Assembly (NCBI RefSeq): GCF_000876015.1
Contig: NZ_BBQM01000020.1
Coordinates: forward strand, 186,001 to 250,000
DNA: 64,000 bases
Source of the DNA: Cupriavidus basilensis
Lineage (GTDB): Bacteria; Pseudomonadota; Gammaproteobacteria; Burkholderiales; Burkholderiaceae
Direction of reading: 5' to 3'
Below are positions 9,360 to 17,078 of the stretch, one piece after another. The notes beneath the pieces were generated by a model. That model did no database searches and was not told the origin of the DNA. It saw only the letters and a program-made list of their open reading frames with translations. Made by a program: the position numbers and the translations under genes. Numbering within the stretch: the stretch's first letter is position 1; each line of letters opens with the position of its first letter.

Positions 9360-9971
9360 TCAGTAAGCCACCGAATAGCGCTGGCGCGGGTGCGCCGGCT
9401 TTTCCACCTCGTCGAGCATGGCGATGGCGTAGTCCTCCATCGAGATCCAGCTCTTGCCCGCGGCGTCGGACAGCAGCGTGTCGCCGCCCGTGCGCCACGT
9501 GCCGGTGCGCGTGCCCGGCTCGAACAGCGCGGCCGGCGACAGGAAGGTCCAGTCGAGCGCGGTCTCGGCGCGCAGGGCATCGAGGAAATCGCGCCCGGCC
9601 AGCGCCTCCGGCTTGTAGGCGTCGGGGAATCCCGGCGTATCCACCAGTTGCACGCCGGGCGCCACGTAGAGGCTGCCGGCGCCGCCCACCACCAGCAGGC
9701 GCGGCACGCCCGCGGCCTTGACTGCGCCGACGATCTGCGCGGCCCTGGTGTGTTCGAAGCGCACCGTGCTGATGGCCACGTCGCTGCCGGCGATGGCGGC
9801 AGCGAGCGCTTTGGTATCCGCCGCGTCGGCGTCGCGCGTGGTCAGGTTCGGCTGCGCCGGCAGCTTGCCGGCCTGGCGCGCGACGGCGGTCACGGTGTGG
9901 CCGCGGCGCAGCGCTTCGTCGACGAGGCGGGTGCCGACGCGGCCGGTGGCGCCGATGATTGCGATCTTCAT
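9360..9971 (-). CDS. NAD(P)-binding oxidoreductase (atypical SDR, NmrA/YwnB-like)
   Basis: This 203-residue Rossmann-fold protein has an N-terminal dinucleotide motif GATGRVG (residues 7-13) and a central LLVVGGAGSLYV segment. The family holds small NAD(P)H-binding reductases and sensors; the substrate is not known. I chose ATG 9971, preceded by AGGAG on this strand, instead of a longer frame that would begin inside the regulatory region. The Rrf2 regulator gene lies upstream on the same strand, and a copy of the presumed Rrf2 operator lies 107 bases before this start. A thiol- or electrophile-stress role is a guess from the regulator family. Confidence 0.83.
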   Translation of the reverse strand: MKIAIIGATGRVGTRLVDEALRRGHTVTAVARQAGKLPAQPNLTTRDADAADTKALAAAIAGSDVAISTVRFEHTRAAQIVGAVKAAGVPRLLVVGGAGSLYVAPGVQLVDTPGFPDAYKPEALAGRDFLDALRAETALDWTFLSPAALFEPGTRTGTWRTGGDTLLSDAAGKSWISMEDYAIAMLDEVEKPAHPRQRYSVAY

Positions 9972-10077
9972 GTTCAACTCCTGGCTTGGTTGCCTGCTGT
10001 TTGTGGCTCGGGACTGCTGCACCGCTGTGTGTCTCACAGCATAGTCATGCCCGCGCAAGGCGCGGGCGCCAATCGCC

Positions 10078-10104
10078 GATATGAAACCAGTTCAGTTACA
10101 TATC
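10078..10104. promoter_or_regulatory. Rrf2-type operator, copy 1 (before oxidoreductase gene)
   Basis: GATATGAAAC (10078-10087), a 7-base spacer and GTTACATATC (10095-10104) form an imperfect palindrome in which 9 of 10 positions pair. It lies between the two genes, and a second copy lies before the Rrf2 gene itself. A separate hairpin (10049-10067) lies downstream in the oxidoreductase leader. Confidence 0.65.
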
Positions 10105-10116
10105 GGCGCAAAAAAA

Positions 10117-10554
10117 TCAGCGCTTGCGGCGCTCCCCGGCGGCGCGCTCCACGTCCGCCAGCATGCCGGCGATGGTGATCTCCGCCAGCGCGCCGTCCAT
10201 CGCCGCCTGCGCGCGGTCGGCGGCGTGCTTCAGCGCGCCGGTGATTTCCCGGCCCACCATGCACGCCGGGTTGGGCGCGCTGTGGTGCAGGGCGATCAGG
10301 GCGGTCGACTCCACCGCGCGGAACACGTCGAGCAGCGTGATCGACGCCGCCGCGCGCGCCAGCGAGGCGCCGCCGGTGCTGCCCATCGCGGTGCTCACCA
10401 GCCCCGCTTCGGCCAGTTGCCCGATCAGCCGCCGGATCAGCGCCGGGTTGGTGCCCACGCTGCCGGCGATCAGCGACGACGGCAGCGGCGCGTCGGCGCT
10501 GGCCAGCAAGGTGAGGATATGGACGGCGACGGCGAAGCGGCTGCTGGTGGTCAT
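10117..10554 (-). CDS. Rrf2-family transcriptional regulator (YwnA-like)
   Basis: This 145-residue protein has an N-terminal winged helix (MTTSSRFAVAVHILTLLA, then a helix-turn-helix around NPALIRRLIGQLAEAG). The middle has only one cysteine (in PNPACMVG, about residue 97). The three-cysteine cluster of IscR/NsrR is absent, so an iron-sulfur cluster is unlikely; it resembles the YwnA/CymR-type branch. The start at 10554 was chosen by family alignment; the Shine-Dalgarno sequence is weak. The promoter overlaps operator copy 2, so it probably represses itself and the oxidoreductase gene. Confidence 0.87.
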   Translation of the reverse strand: MTTSSRFAVAVHILTLLASADAPLPSSLIAGSVGTNPALIRRLIGQLAEAGLVSTAMGSTGGASLARAAASITLLDVFRAVESTALIALHHSAPNPACMVGREITGALKHAADRAQAAMDGALAEITIAGMLADVERAAGERRKR

Positions 10555-10576
10555 GGGGGAGCGCAATCCGAAGCGC

Positions 10577-10603
10577 GATGTGAAACCATCATAGTTACAG
10601 ATG
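10577..10603. promoter_or_regulatory. Rrf2-type operator, copy 2 (over the regulator's own promoter)
   Basis: GATGTGAAAC (10577-10586), a 7-base spacer and GTTACAGATG (10594-10603) share the architecture and the half-site cores TGAAAC and GTTACA with copy 1. On the minus strand the spacer region contains the -10 hexamer of the rrf2 promoter, so binding would occlude RNA polymerase. Confidence 0.65.
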
Positions 10604-10617
10604 CGGGCGACTGTCAA
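10588..10617 (-). promoter_or_regulatory. Sigma-70 promoter of the Rrf2 gene
   Basis: On the minus strand a perfect TTGACA (10617-10612) is followed by 18 bases and TATGAT (10593-10588). The predicted start site is near 10581, about 27 bases before the ATG at 10554. Confidence 0.75.
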
Positions 10618-11001
10618 GCCGCGGCTCGCCGGCGCGCGGGTGGCGAGGCAGGCCGGCCGCGTGCCGCGACAGTGGCGTTCATATTGAAAAATCGCGGGAA
10701 ACCTGCGCAAAACGCGACATTCTGGCCCGCAGGCAGCGGAAGAATGCCGGTATCGGCACTGAAACTGATACACTCACCCGCAGCGCAGCAGTCGGCGCCA
10801 GGCAGCGGGTGATCCGGGCCGCGCGCTGCCGTTCATGTGAACGGCAGTCCCCAGGAAGGGCCGCCCGAGGGCGGCGCAGCGCAGGCCGGAACCGCCGCCG
10901 TGCTTATCTTTTTATTCAGTCGCGCGGTCGCGAAGAAAATCGAAAAAATCGAATCGGGAGCAGCAAGTTGTCGGATCAGATGCCGGAGAACAGGACGGAA
11001 A
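10618..11001. other. Intergenic region without recognisable gene
   Basis: Between the rrf2 promoter and the tRNA terminator there are about 380 bases. I see only short, compositionally atypical open frames, no conserved domain and no RNA fold I recognise. The right end (10910-10970) is A/T-richer than the surroundings. Confidence 0.5.
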
Positions 11002-11039
11002 ACAAAAAACCCGCAAGGCTCGAAAGCGCTGCGGGTTTT
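11002..11039 (-). terminator. Intrinsic terminator of tRNA-Leu
   Basis: On the minus strand AACCCGCA (11037-11030) pairs with TGCGGGTT (11015-11008), and the 3' side continues into a T-rich run (TTTTGTTT). It lies about 10 bases after the tRNA 3' end, so the tRNA is a monocistronic unit. Confidence 0.85.
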
Positions 11040-11049
11040 CCGTTTGATC

Positions 11050-11136
11050 TGGTGCCCAGGAGAGGACTCGAACCTCCACAGTGTTGCCACCGCTAGGACC
11101 TGAACCTAGTGCGTCTACCAATTTCGCCACCTGGGC
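11050..11136 (-). tRNA. tRNA-Leu (anticodon CAG)
   Basis: An 87-base class II tRNA. The acceptor arms GCCCAGG and CCTGGGC pair, the anticodon stem CTAGG/CCTAG encloses TTCAGGT giving anticodon CAG, there is a long variable arm, and the T arm has GGTTCGAGTCC. The terminal CCA is encoded (11052-11050). It reads CUG, by far the commonest leucine codon in the genes of this window. Confidence 0.97.
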
Positions 11137-11161
11137 GGGCGTCGAAACAACCGAAGCGCTC

Positions 11162-11189
11162 ATTATAGCGACCGCAATACGTTTGTCAA
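11162..11189 (-). promoter_or_regulatory. Consensus sigma-70 promoter of tRNA-Leu
   Basis: On the minus strand a perfect TTGACA (11189-11184), 16 bases and a perfect TATAAT (11167-11162). The predicted start site is near 11155, giving a leader of about 19 bases before the mature tRNA 5' end. Confidence 0.92.
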
Positions 11190-11205
11190 ATACTATCCAT
11201 AAAAA

Positions 11206-13794
11206 TTGAATCAAAATAACTATCCGATCCCTAGCCGGGAAGAAATCCTCGGCGTCCTGAGGACGTCCGGGTCGCCCCTGTCGGCAGGCGACATCGCCAA
11301 GGCGCTGGCCGTCACGCGCAAGGAGCACGACGGATTCCAGAAACGCCTCGCCGCGATGGAGCGCGACGGCCAGATCGAACTCAACCGCAAGGGCCGCTAC
11401 GAGCTGGCCCACCAGCCCAACTTCGTGACCGGGCGCGTGCAGGGCCACCGCGACGGCTTCGGCTTCCTGATCCGCGACGACGGCGACGACGACATCTTCC
11501 TGCCCGAGCGCGAGCTGCAGAAGGCGATGCACAACGACCGCGCCCAGGTGCGCGTGATCGGCTACGACCGGCGCGGCCGGCCCGAAGGCCAGATCGTCGA
11601 GATCATCGAGCGCGCCAACCGCTACGTGATCGGCCGCCTGCTCAGCGAAGGCGGCGTGCTGGTGGTGGCGCCGGAAGACAAGCGCATCAGCCAGGACATC
11701 CTGATCCCGCCCAAGTCGCAGGGCAAGGCGCGCGTGGGGCAGGTGGTCAGCGTCGAGATCATCGACTATCCCGACCGCTACGTGCAGCCGGTCGGCCGCG
11801 TGGTGGAAGTGCTGGGCGACATCGACGACCCCGGCATGGAGATCGAGATCGCGGTGCGCAAGTACGGCGTGCCGCACGAGTTCTCCGATGCCTGCGCCAA
11901 GGAAGCCGCCGCGCTGCCGGACGTGGTGCGCGAGTCCGACCTCGACCACCGCATCGACCTGCGCGACGTGCCGCTGGTCACCATCGACGGCGAGGACGCG
12001 CGCGACTTCGACGACGCGGTCTACTGCGAGCCGGTCAAGATCGGCCGCGCCAAGGGCTGGCGCCTGGTGGTGGCGATCGCCGACGTGTCGCACTACGTGC
12101 GTCCCGGCACGCCGCTCGACGCCGACGCGCTCGACCGCGCCACCTCGGTGTATTTCCCGCGACGCGTGATCCCGATGCTGCCGGAGAAGCTCTCCAACGG
12201 CCTGTGCTCGCTCAACCCGCAGGTGGACCGCCTGTGCATGGTGTGCGACGCGGTCATCACCGCCAAGGGCGAGCTCAAGGCCTACCAGTTCTATCCGGCC
12301 GTGATGCATTCGGCCGCGCGCCTGACCTACAACGAGGTCTGGGCCGTGCTGTCGAACACCAAGGGTCCGGAGGCGCACAAGCGCGCCGACCTGGTGCCGC
12401 ACCTGCAGAACCTGTACGAGCTGTTCCAGGTCCTGCTCAAGTCCCGCCGCGAGCGCGGCGCGATCGACTTCGACACCACCGAGACCTACATCGTCTGCAA
12501 TGCGCAGGGCAAGATCGAGCAGATCCTGCCGCGCACCCGCAACGACGCGCACCGCCTGATCGAGGAATGCATGCTGGCCGCCAACGTGTGCGCGGCCGAC
12601 TTCCTCGAGCGTTTCAAGCATCCCACGCTGTACCGCATTCACGCCGGCCCGAGCGAGGAAAAGCTCAAGAACCTGCGCGAGTTCCTCAAGACCGTGGGAC
12701 TGTCGCTGGCCGGCGGCGACAAGCCGCAGGCGGCCGACTACGCCGACGTGATGGACAAGATCAAGAGCCGTCCCGACGCGCCCATGCTGCAGACCATGCT
12801 GCTGCGCTCGATGCAGCAGGCGGTCTACAGCCCGGACAACATCGGCCACTTCGGCTTGTCGTACGAGGCCTATGCCCACTTCACCAGCCCGATCCGCCGC
12901 TACCCCGACCTGCTGGTCCACCGCGCGATCAAGGCCGTGCTGGCGCACACCAAGTATCAGCCGGCGTTCGCCCCCGGCACGACGCTGAACACCGCCATCG
13001 CGCCCAAGGCGCGCCGCCTGCAGGCCAAGGACGCCGCCGCCAAGGCCGAGCTGAGCGCCGCGCGCGCCAAGCGCAACGAAGCCATCTGGGACGAGCTCGG
13101 CCTGCACTGCTCGGCCAACGAGCGCCGCGCCGACGAAGCCTCGCGCGACGTCGAAGCCTGGCTCAAGTGCTACTTCATGCGCGACAAGCTCGGCAGCGAG
13201 TTCTCGGGCACGGTCAGCTCGGTCACGTCGTTCGGCATCTTCGTGCAGCTCGACGAGCTCTACGTCGAAGGCCTGGTGCACGTCACCGAACTGGGCAGCG
13301 ACTACTTCCAGTACGACGAGGCGCGCAACGAACTGCGCGGCGAGCGCACCGGCATCCGCTACCGCCTCACCGACCGCGTGCGCGTGCAGGTCTCGCGCGT
13401 GGACCTGGACGCGCGCAAGATCGACTTCCGCCTGGTGCAGGAGCCGTCGGCCAAGAACCTGCGCGCCCGCGCGCCGGTCACCGAAGCCCAGCCGCGCGTG
13501 CCCGCCGCGCACGCCGTGCCGGCGCGCAAGAAGGGCCGCCAGCTGGCGGCGCTGCTCGGCGGCACCTCCAAGCCGGAAGAATCGTTCGACGAGACGCTCG
13601 ACCGCGTGATCGAGGAGCAGCCGGTGTTCGAGGCCGTCATCACGCCGGTCAAGGCGCGCCCCGGACAGGGCGCCAAGCCCGCCGGCAAGCCGGCCAAGCG
13701 TGCCGCCAAGCCCAAGCCCGCGCATCTCGGCTCGGGCCCCAAGGGCGGCGGCAAACCGGCCGGCAAGAGCAGCCGCGCGGCGCGCAAGCGCTGA
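11206..13794 (+). CDS. rnr: Ribonuclease R
   Basis: RNase R (862 residues) is a processive 3'-to-5' exoribonuclease that degrades structured RNA and takes part in rRNA quality control. Domain order: an N-terminal winged-helix region (about 1-75), cold-shock domains, the RNB catalytic domain (about 255-590, with the acidic motif DARDFDDAVY), an S1 domain (about 660-745), and a basic Lys/Ala/Pro-rich tail that probably binds RNA. The only upstream start is TTG at 11206, because an in-frame stop lies at 11200-11202. No Shine-Dalgarno sequence precedes it, and the divergent tRNA promoter ends only 16 bases before. A perfect 12-bp hairpin follows the stop. Confidence 0.95.
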   Translation: MNQNNYPIPSREEILGVLRTSGSPLSAGDIAKALAVTRKEHDGFQKRLAAMERDGQIELNRKGRYELAHQPNFVTGRVQGHRDGFGFLIRDDGDDDIFLPERELQKAMHNDRAQVRVIGYDRRGRPEGQIVEIIERANRYVIGRLLSEGGVLVVAPEDKRISQDILIPPKSQGKARVGQVVSVEIIDYPDRYVQPVGRVVEVLGDIDDPGMEIEIAVRKYGVPHEFSDACAKEAAALPDVVRESDLDHRIDLRDVPLVTIDGEDARDFDDAVYCEPVKIGRAKGWRLVVAIADVSHYVRPGTPLDADALDRATSVYFPRRVIPMLPEKLSNGLCSLNPQVDRLCMVCDAVITAKGELKAYQFYPAVMHSAARLTYNEVWAVLSNTKGPEAHKRADLVPHLQNLYELFQVLLKSRRERGAIDFDTTETYIVCNAQGKIEQILPRTRNDAHRLIEECMLAANVCAADFLERFKHPTLYRIHAGPSEEKLKNLREFLKTVGLSLAGGDKPQAADYADVMDKIKSRPDAPMLQTMLLRSMQQAVYSPDNIGHFGLSYEAYAHFTSPIRRYPDLLVHRAIKAVLAHTKYQPAFAPGTTLNTAIAPKARRLQAKDAAAKAELSAARAKRNEAIWDELGLHCSANERRADEASRDVEAWLKCYFMRDKLGSEFSGTVSSVTSFGIFVQLDELYVEGLVHVTELGSDYFQYDEARNELRGERTGIRYRLTDRVRVQVSRVDLDARKIDFRLVQEPSAKNLRARAPVTEAQPRVPAAHAVPARKKGRQLAALLGGTSKPEESFDETLDRVIEEQPVFEAVITPVKARPGQGAKPAGKPAKRAAKPKPAHLGSGPKGGGKPAGKSSRAARKR

Positions 13795-13799
13795 TGCAC

Positions 13800-13829
13800 G
13801 GCGGGGGCGCCATCACCGGCGCCCCCGCC
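13800..13829. terminator. Strong GC hairpin after rnr
   Basis: GGCGGGGGCGCC (13800-13811) and its exact complement (13818-13829) flank a six-base loop. It lies six bases after the rnr stop. There is no T-run, so it may act as a 3'-end stabiliser or weak terminator. Confidence 0.5.
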
Positions 13830-13855
13830 GCGAACGCCCGGCGGGTGCCGGCGGG

Positions 13856-13861
13856 TACAAT
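13856..13861 (+). promoter_or_regulatory. Candidate -10 element of rlmB
   Basis: TACAAT followed by CCCGTC lies only six bases before the rlmB ATG, and no Shine-Dalgarno sequence is present. Normal -10 to +1 spacing would put transcription initiation at or next to the start codon. No good -35 hexamer is visible. Confidence 0.4.
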
Positions 13862-13867
13862 CCCGTC

Positions 13868-14611
13868 ATGGCTAAACAAAAACTCCTGATCGGCTTTCAC
13901 GCCGTCACCGCGCGCCTGCGCCAGGACGCCGCCGGCGTCACCGATGTCTACGTAGAATCCGCGCGGCGCGACCGCCGCATGCAGGACTTCATCCGCCTGG
14001 CCGAGAGCCTCAAGGTGCGCCTGCATCCGGTCGATGCCGAGCGCCTGCGCGGCATGGCCGGCACCGACCGCCACCAGGGCGTGGTGGCCCGCGCCGAAGA
14101 CGTGGCGCTCGCGCTCAACCTCGACGAACTGCTCGACGGCATCGAAGGCACGCCGCTGCTGCTGGTGCTCGACGGCGTCACCGACCCGCACAACCTCGGC
14201 GCCTGCCTGCGCGTGGCCGACGGCGCCGGCGCGCACGCCGTGATCGCGCCCAAGGACCGCAGCGTCGGCCTCAACACCACCGTGGCCAAGGTCGCCAGCG
14301 GCGCGGCCGAGACCGTGCCCTACATCACCGTCACCAACCTCGCCCGCACCCTGCGCGAACTGCAGGAACGCGGCATCTGGGTGGTCGGCACCGCCGACGG
14401 CACCGACAAGACCGTCTACGACGCCGACCTCAAGGGCCCCATCGCCCTGGTAATGGGCGCCGAAGGCGAAGGCATGCGCCGCCTCACGCGCGAGACCTGC
14501 GACGAACTGGTCGGCATCCCGATGGCCGGCGGCGTGGAAAGCCTCAACGTTTCGGTGGCCAGCGGCGTGTGCCTGTATGAAGCGGTGCGCCAGCGCCGCC
14601 TGCCGCGCTGA
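13868..14611 (+). CDS. rlmB: 23S rRNA (guanosine-2'-O-) methyltransferase RlmB
   Basis: This 247-residue SpoU-class SPOUT methyltransferase methylates the 2'-OH of G2251 in 23S rRNA (E. coli numbering) with S-adenosylmethionine. An N-terminal substrate-binding domain (about 1-75) precedes the knotted catalytic domain. The motifs DGVTDPHNLGACLR, VMGAEGEGM and IPMAGGVESLNVSVASG are all present. The ATG at 13868 is the first in frame; upstream bases carry a -10-like element but no ribosome-binding site. The sirtuin gene begins four bases after the stop. Confidence 0.95.
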   Translation: MAKQKLLIGFHAVTARLRQDAAGVTDVYVESARRDRRMQDFIRLAESLKVRLHPVDAERLRGMAGTDRHQGVVARAEDVALALNLDELLDGIEGTPLLLVLDGVTDPHNLGACLRVADGAGAHAVIAPKDRSVGLNTTVAKVASGAAETVPYITVTNLARTLRELQERGIWVVGTADGTDKTVYDADLKGPIALVMGAEGEGMRRLTRETCDELVGIPMAGGVESLNVSVASGVCLYEAVRQRRLPR

Positions 14612-14615
14612 CGCC

Positions 14616-15371
14616 ATGACGGCGGAACGCGACGCGCAGTCGCTGGCGGCCGCGCGCGGCCTGGTCGCCGATGCCGCCAGCATCATGGTGCTGACCGGCG
14701 CCGGCGTATCGGCGGAGTCCGGCGTGCCGACGTTCCGCGACGCCATGACCGGCCTCTGGTCGCGCTTCGACCCCGAGGAGCTCGCGCAGGAAGACGCCTA
14801 CCGGCGCCAGCCCGCGCTGGTCTGGGCGTGGTACCTGCACCGGCGCGAACTGGTCGCCGCCACCCATCCCAACCCCGCCCATCTCGCGCTGGCCGCGCTC
14901 GCCGCGCGCAAGAAGGTCACGCTGGTCACGCAGAACGTGGACGGCCTGCACCAGCGCGCCGGCAGCCGCGACGTGATCGAGCTGCACGGCAACCTGTTCG
15001 CCGACAAATGGCTGGACGGCTGCGGCCGCTGCGACCCGGTCACCGCCATCCCCGGCACGCCGCCGCGCTGCGGGCTGTGCAACGCCATGATGCGGCCCGG
15101 CGTGGTGTGGTTCGGCGAAGAACTGCCGCGCGTGGCGCGCTATCGCGCCGAGCACGCCGCCGAAACCTGCGATCTGTGCCTGGTGGTGGGCACCTCCGGC
15201 CTGGTCTACCCGGCCGCCGGCCTGCCCGGTGTCGCCAGGGACCACGGCGCGCACGTCATCGTGGTCAACCCCCAGCCCTCGGCGCTGGACCAGACCGCCG
15301 ACATCGTGCTGCGCGGGCCGGCCGGGGTGGTGCTGCCGCGCTTGTGGGACGAGGCCGCGGCGCCGGCCTGA
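14616..15371 (+). CDS. NAD-dependent protein deacylase (sirtuin, CobB-like)
   Basis: This 251-residue sirtuin removes acyl groups from lysines, using NAD and producing O-acyl-ADP-ribose and nicotinamide. The NAD motif GAGVSAESGVPTFRD is at 28-42, TQNVDGLHQRAG at about 105-116 and the catalytic base His124 in IELHGN. Zinc ligands are Cys136, Cys139, Cys152 and Cys155. Tyr73 and Arg76 form the Y-x-x-R pair known in class III sirtuins to recognise succinyl- or malonyl-lysine, so desuccinylase activity is likely as well as deacetylation. It is probably co-transcribed with rlmB. Confidence 0.92.
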   Translation: MTAERDAQSLAAARGLVADAASIMVLTGAGVSAESGVPTFRDAMTGLWSRFDPEELAQEDAYRRQPALVWAWYLHRRELVAATHPNPAHLALAALAARKKVTLVTQNVDGLHQRAGSRDVIELHGNLFADKWLDGCGRCDPVTAIPGTPPRCGLCNAMMRPGVVWFGEELPRVARYRAEHAAETCDLCLVVGTSGLVYPAAGLPGVARDHGAHVIVVNPQPSALDQTADIVLRGPAGVVLPRLWDEAAAPA

Positions 15372-15405
15372 GCGCGCCGGCGGCAAGCCGATCGGGTTCG
15401 TGTAA

Positions 15406-15434
15406 GGCGATGTACATCCCGGATGTACATCGCC
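15406..15434. promoter_or_regulatory. Perfect palindrome before vapBC, probable autoregulatory operator
   Basis: Two 14-base arms, GGCGATGTACATCC (15406-15419) and its exact complement (15421-15434), flank one base. Each arm also contains the self-palindromic ATGTACAT, with centres 13 bp apart, as expected for two antitoxin dimers binding side by side. A TAGACT -10-like hexamer lies at 15446-15451. It could also serve as a terminator for the sirtuin transcript, but no T-run follows. Confidence 0.65.
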
Positions 15435-15482
15435 CGCCGCCGTGCTAGACTTCCTGCATCCAGTGCTTATCAGGGGGCTGCC

Positions 15483-15719
15483 ATGCACCACACCCGCATC
15501 TTCCGCAACGGGAATTCGCAAGCGATACGGATTCCCGCCGACCTTGCCTATCCGGACAGCGACATGCCGCTCGAGATCGAGCGGGTTGGCGACGAGTTGC
15601 GCATCCGCCCGGCGCGCAAGCGCCTGACCGGGCTGCTGGACGTGTTCGCGGCGTTTCCCGAGGATTTCCTCGCCGGCGGGCGCGAACGGCAGGAGCAGGC
15701 CGAACGGGACGGGCTTTGA
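15483..15719 (+). CDS. vapB: VapB/VagC-type antitoxin (AbrB fold)
   Basis: This 78-residue antitoxin has an N-terminal SpoVT/AbrB swapped-hairpin DNA-binding domain (TRIFRNGNSQAIRIPADL, then the LEIERVGDELRIRP strand pair), and a C-terminal tail (about 45-78, DFLAGGRERQEQAER) of the kind that wraps the toxin. It should neutralise the adjacent PIN toxin and, with it, repress the operon through the palindrome 49 bases upstream. ATG 15483 was chosen because the conserved domain begins there. Its stop overlaps the toxin start by one base, so translation is coupled. Confidence 0.88.
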   Translation: MHHTRIFRNGNSQAIRIPADLAYPDSDMPLEIERVGDELRIRPARKRLTGLLDVFAAFPEDFLAGGRERQEQAERDGL

Positions 15720-16129
15720 TGGCCAGGTACATGCTCGACACCAATATGTGCATCTACCTGATGAAGAACCAGCCGCCGCACGTGGCGCAGCGGCTGGAAG
15801 CGTGCTTCGAAGGGGATGTGGTGCTGTCGGCGGTGACGCTGGCGGAACTGGAATACGGCATCGCCATGTCGCGGGAGCCGGAAGCGGCCCGCCGCGCGCT
15901 GGCGGCGCTGGTGGCGCGCGTGCCGGTGCTGCCGCTGACGAGCGCGGCGGCGCGCGCCTATGGTCCGATCCGCGCGGCCACGCGCGAGCGCAAGGCCGAC
16001 GCGCTGGACAAGCTGATCGCGGCGCACGCGCTGGCCGAGGGCGCCATCGTCGTGACCAACAACGTGCGCGATTTCGCCGCCTACCCGGGTGTCAGCGTCG
16101 AAGACTGGTCGGTGCCGCCGGCGGCCTGA
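15719..16129 (+). CDS. vapC: VapC-type PIN-domain toxin ribonuclease
   Basis: This 136-residue PIN protein begins MARYMLDTN, with Asp7 as the first metal ligand. The second acidic motif LAELEYG, a central DALDKLIAAHA segment and the C-terminal TNNVRDF complete the usual PIN active site. VapC enzymes cleave tRNA or rRNA when antitoxin is lost. The start shares one base with the vapB stop (TGATG); an in-frame TTG three bases earlier is less likely. The pair sits between core genes and runs convergent with transaldolase, with no mobile-element remnants visible. Confidence 0.9.
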   Translation: MARYMLDTNMCIYLMKNQPPHVAQRLEACFEGDVVLSAVTLAELEYGIAMSREPEAARRALAALVARVPVLPLTSAAARAYGPIRAATRERKADALDKLIAAHALAEGAIVVTNNVRDFAAYPGVSVEDWSVPPAA

Positions 16130-16139
16130 GCCGCCACGC

Positions 16140-17078
16140 TCAGCGCGCGATCAGCGCCTCCAGCTTGACCGCATCCGCCGCGAACAGGCGGATGCCGTCG
16201 GACAGCTTCTCGGTGGCCATCTGGTCCTCGTTGAGTTGCCAGCGGAAGGCCGCTTCGCCGCATTCGATGCGCGCGATGTTGGCGGCCTGGGCCTGGTCCA
16301 CCGACAGCCTGCGCTCGACCTGGCCTTCGGTGGCGGCGAGCTTTTCGAGCAGGTCGGGGCTGATGGTCAGCAGGTCGCAGCCGGCCAGCGAGAGGATCTG
16401 TCCGGTGCTGCGGAAGCTGGCGCCCATCACTTCGGTCGCGTAGCCGAATTTCTTGTAGTAGTCGTAGATCTGGCGCACCGAGCGCACGCCGGGATCGTCG
16501 TCGCCGGCGTTGGCGGCGGCGTCCCATTTGTCGCCGGCCTTCTGCTTGTGCCAGTCGAGGATGCGGCCGACGAAGGGCGAGATGAGCTGCGCGCCGGCTT
16601 CGGCGCAGGCCACCGCCTGGGCCAGCGAGAACAGCAGCGTCATGTTGCAGCGGATGCCTTCGCGCTGCAGCACCTCGGCGGCGCGGATGCCTTCCCAGGT
16701 GGAGGCGATCTTGATCAGCACGCGCTCGCGCGCGATGCCGCGCTGCTCGTAGAGGGCGATCAGGTGGCGCGCCTTGGCCACGGTGGCCTCGGTGTCGAAG
16801 GACAGGCGCGCGTCGACCTCGGTGGAGACGCGGCCCGGCACGATCGCGAGGATCTCGCAGCCGAAGCCGATCAGCAGCGCGTCCATGACGGCGTCGCGGC
16901 CTTCGTTGTCGCGCACGGCCTGGTCCAGCAGCGGGCGGTACTCGGCCTTCTGCACGGCCTTGAGGATCAGTGAGGGATTGGTGGTGGCGTCCTGCGGCGT
17001 GTACTGCTTCATCAACTGGAAATCGCCGGTGTCCGCCACGACGGTGGTGAACTGCTTGAGCTGATCGAGCTGGTTCAT
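16140..17078 (-). CDS. tal: Transaldolase (class I, TalB type)
   Basis: This 312-residue enzyme transfers a dihydroxyacetone unit between sedoheptulose-7-phosphate and glyceraldehyde-3-phosphate in the non-oxidative pentose phosphate pathway. The Schiff-base lysine is Lys123 in RVLIKIASTWEG; the N-terminal TTNPSLI motif and the GASFRSTGQI segment also fit. The start at 17078 gives MNQLDQLKQ, the family N-terminus. Ten bases separate it from the convergent vapC stop. It is divergent from rpiA, another enzyme of the same pathway. Confidence 0.95.
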   Translation of the reverse strand: MNQLDQLKQFTTVVADTGDFQLMKQYTPQDATTNPSLILKAVQKAEYRPLLDQAVRDNEGRDAVMDALLIGFGCEILAIVPGRVSTEVDARLSFDTEATVAKARHLIALYEQRGIARERVLIKIASTWEGIRAAEVLQREGIRCNMTLLFSLAQAVACAEAGAQLISPFVGRILDWHKQKAGDKWDAAANAGDDDPGVRSVRQIYDYYKKFGYATEVMGASFRSTGQILSLAGCDLLTISPDLLEKLAATEGQVERRLSVDQAQAANIARIECGEAAFRWQLNEDQMATEKLSDGIRLFAADAVKLEALIAR

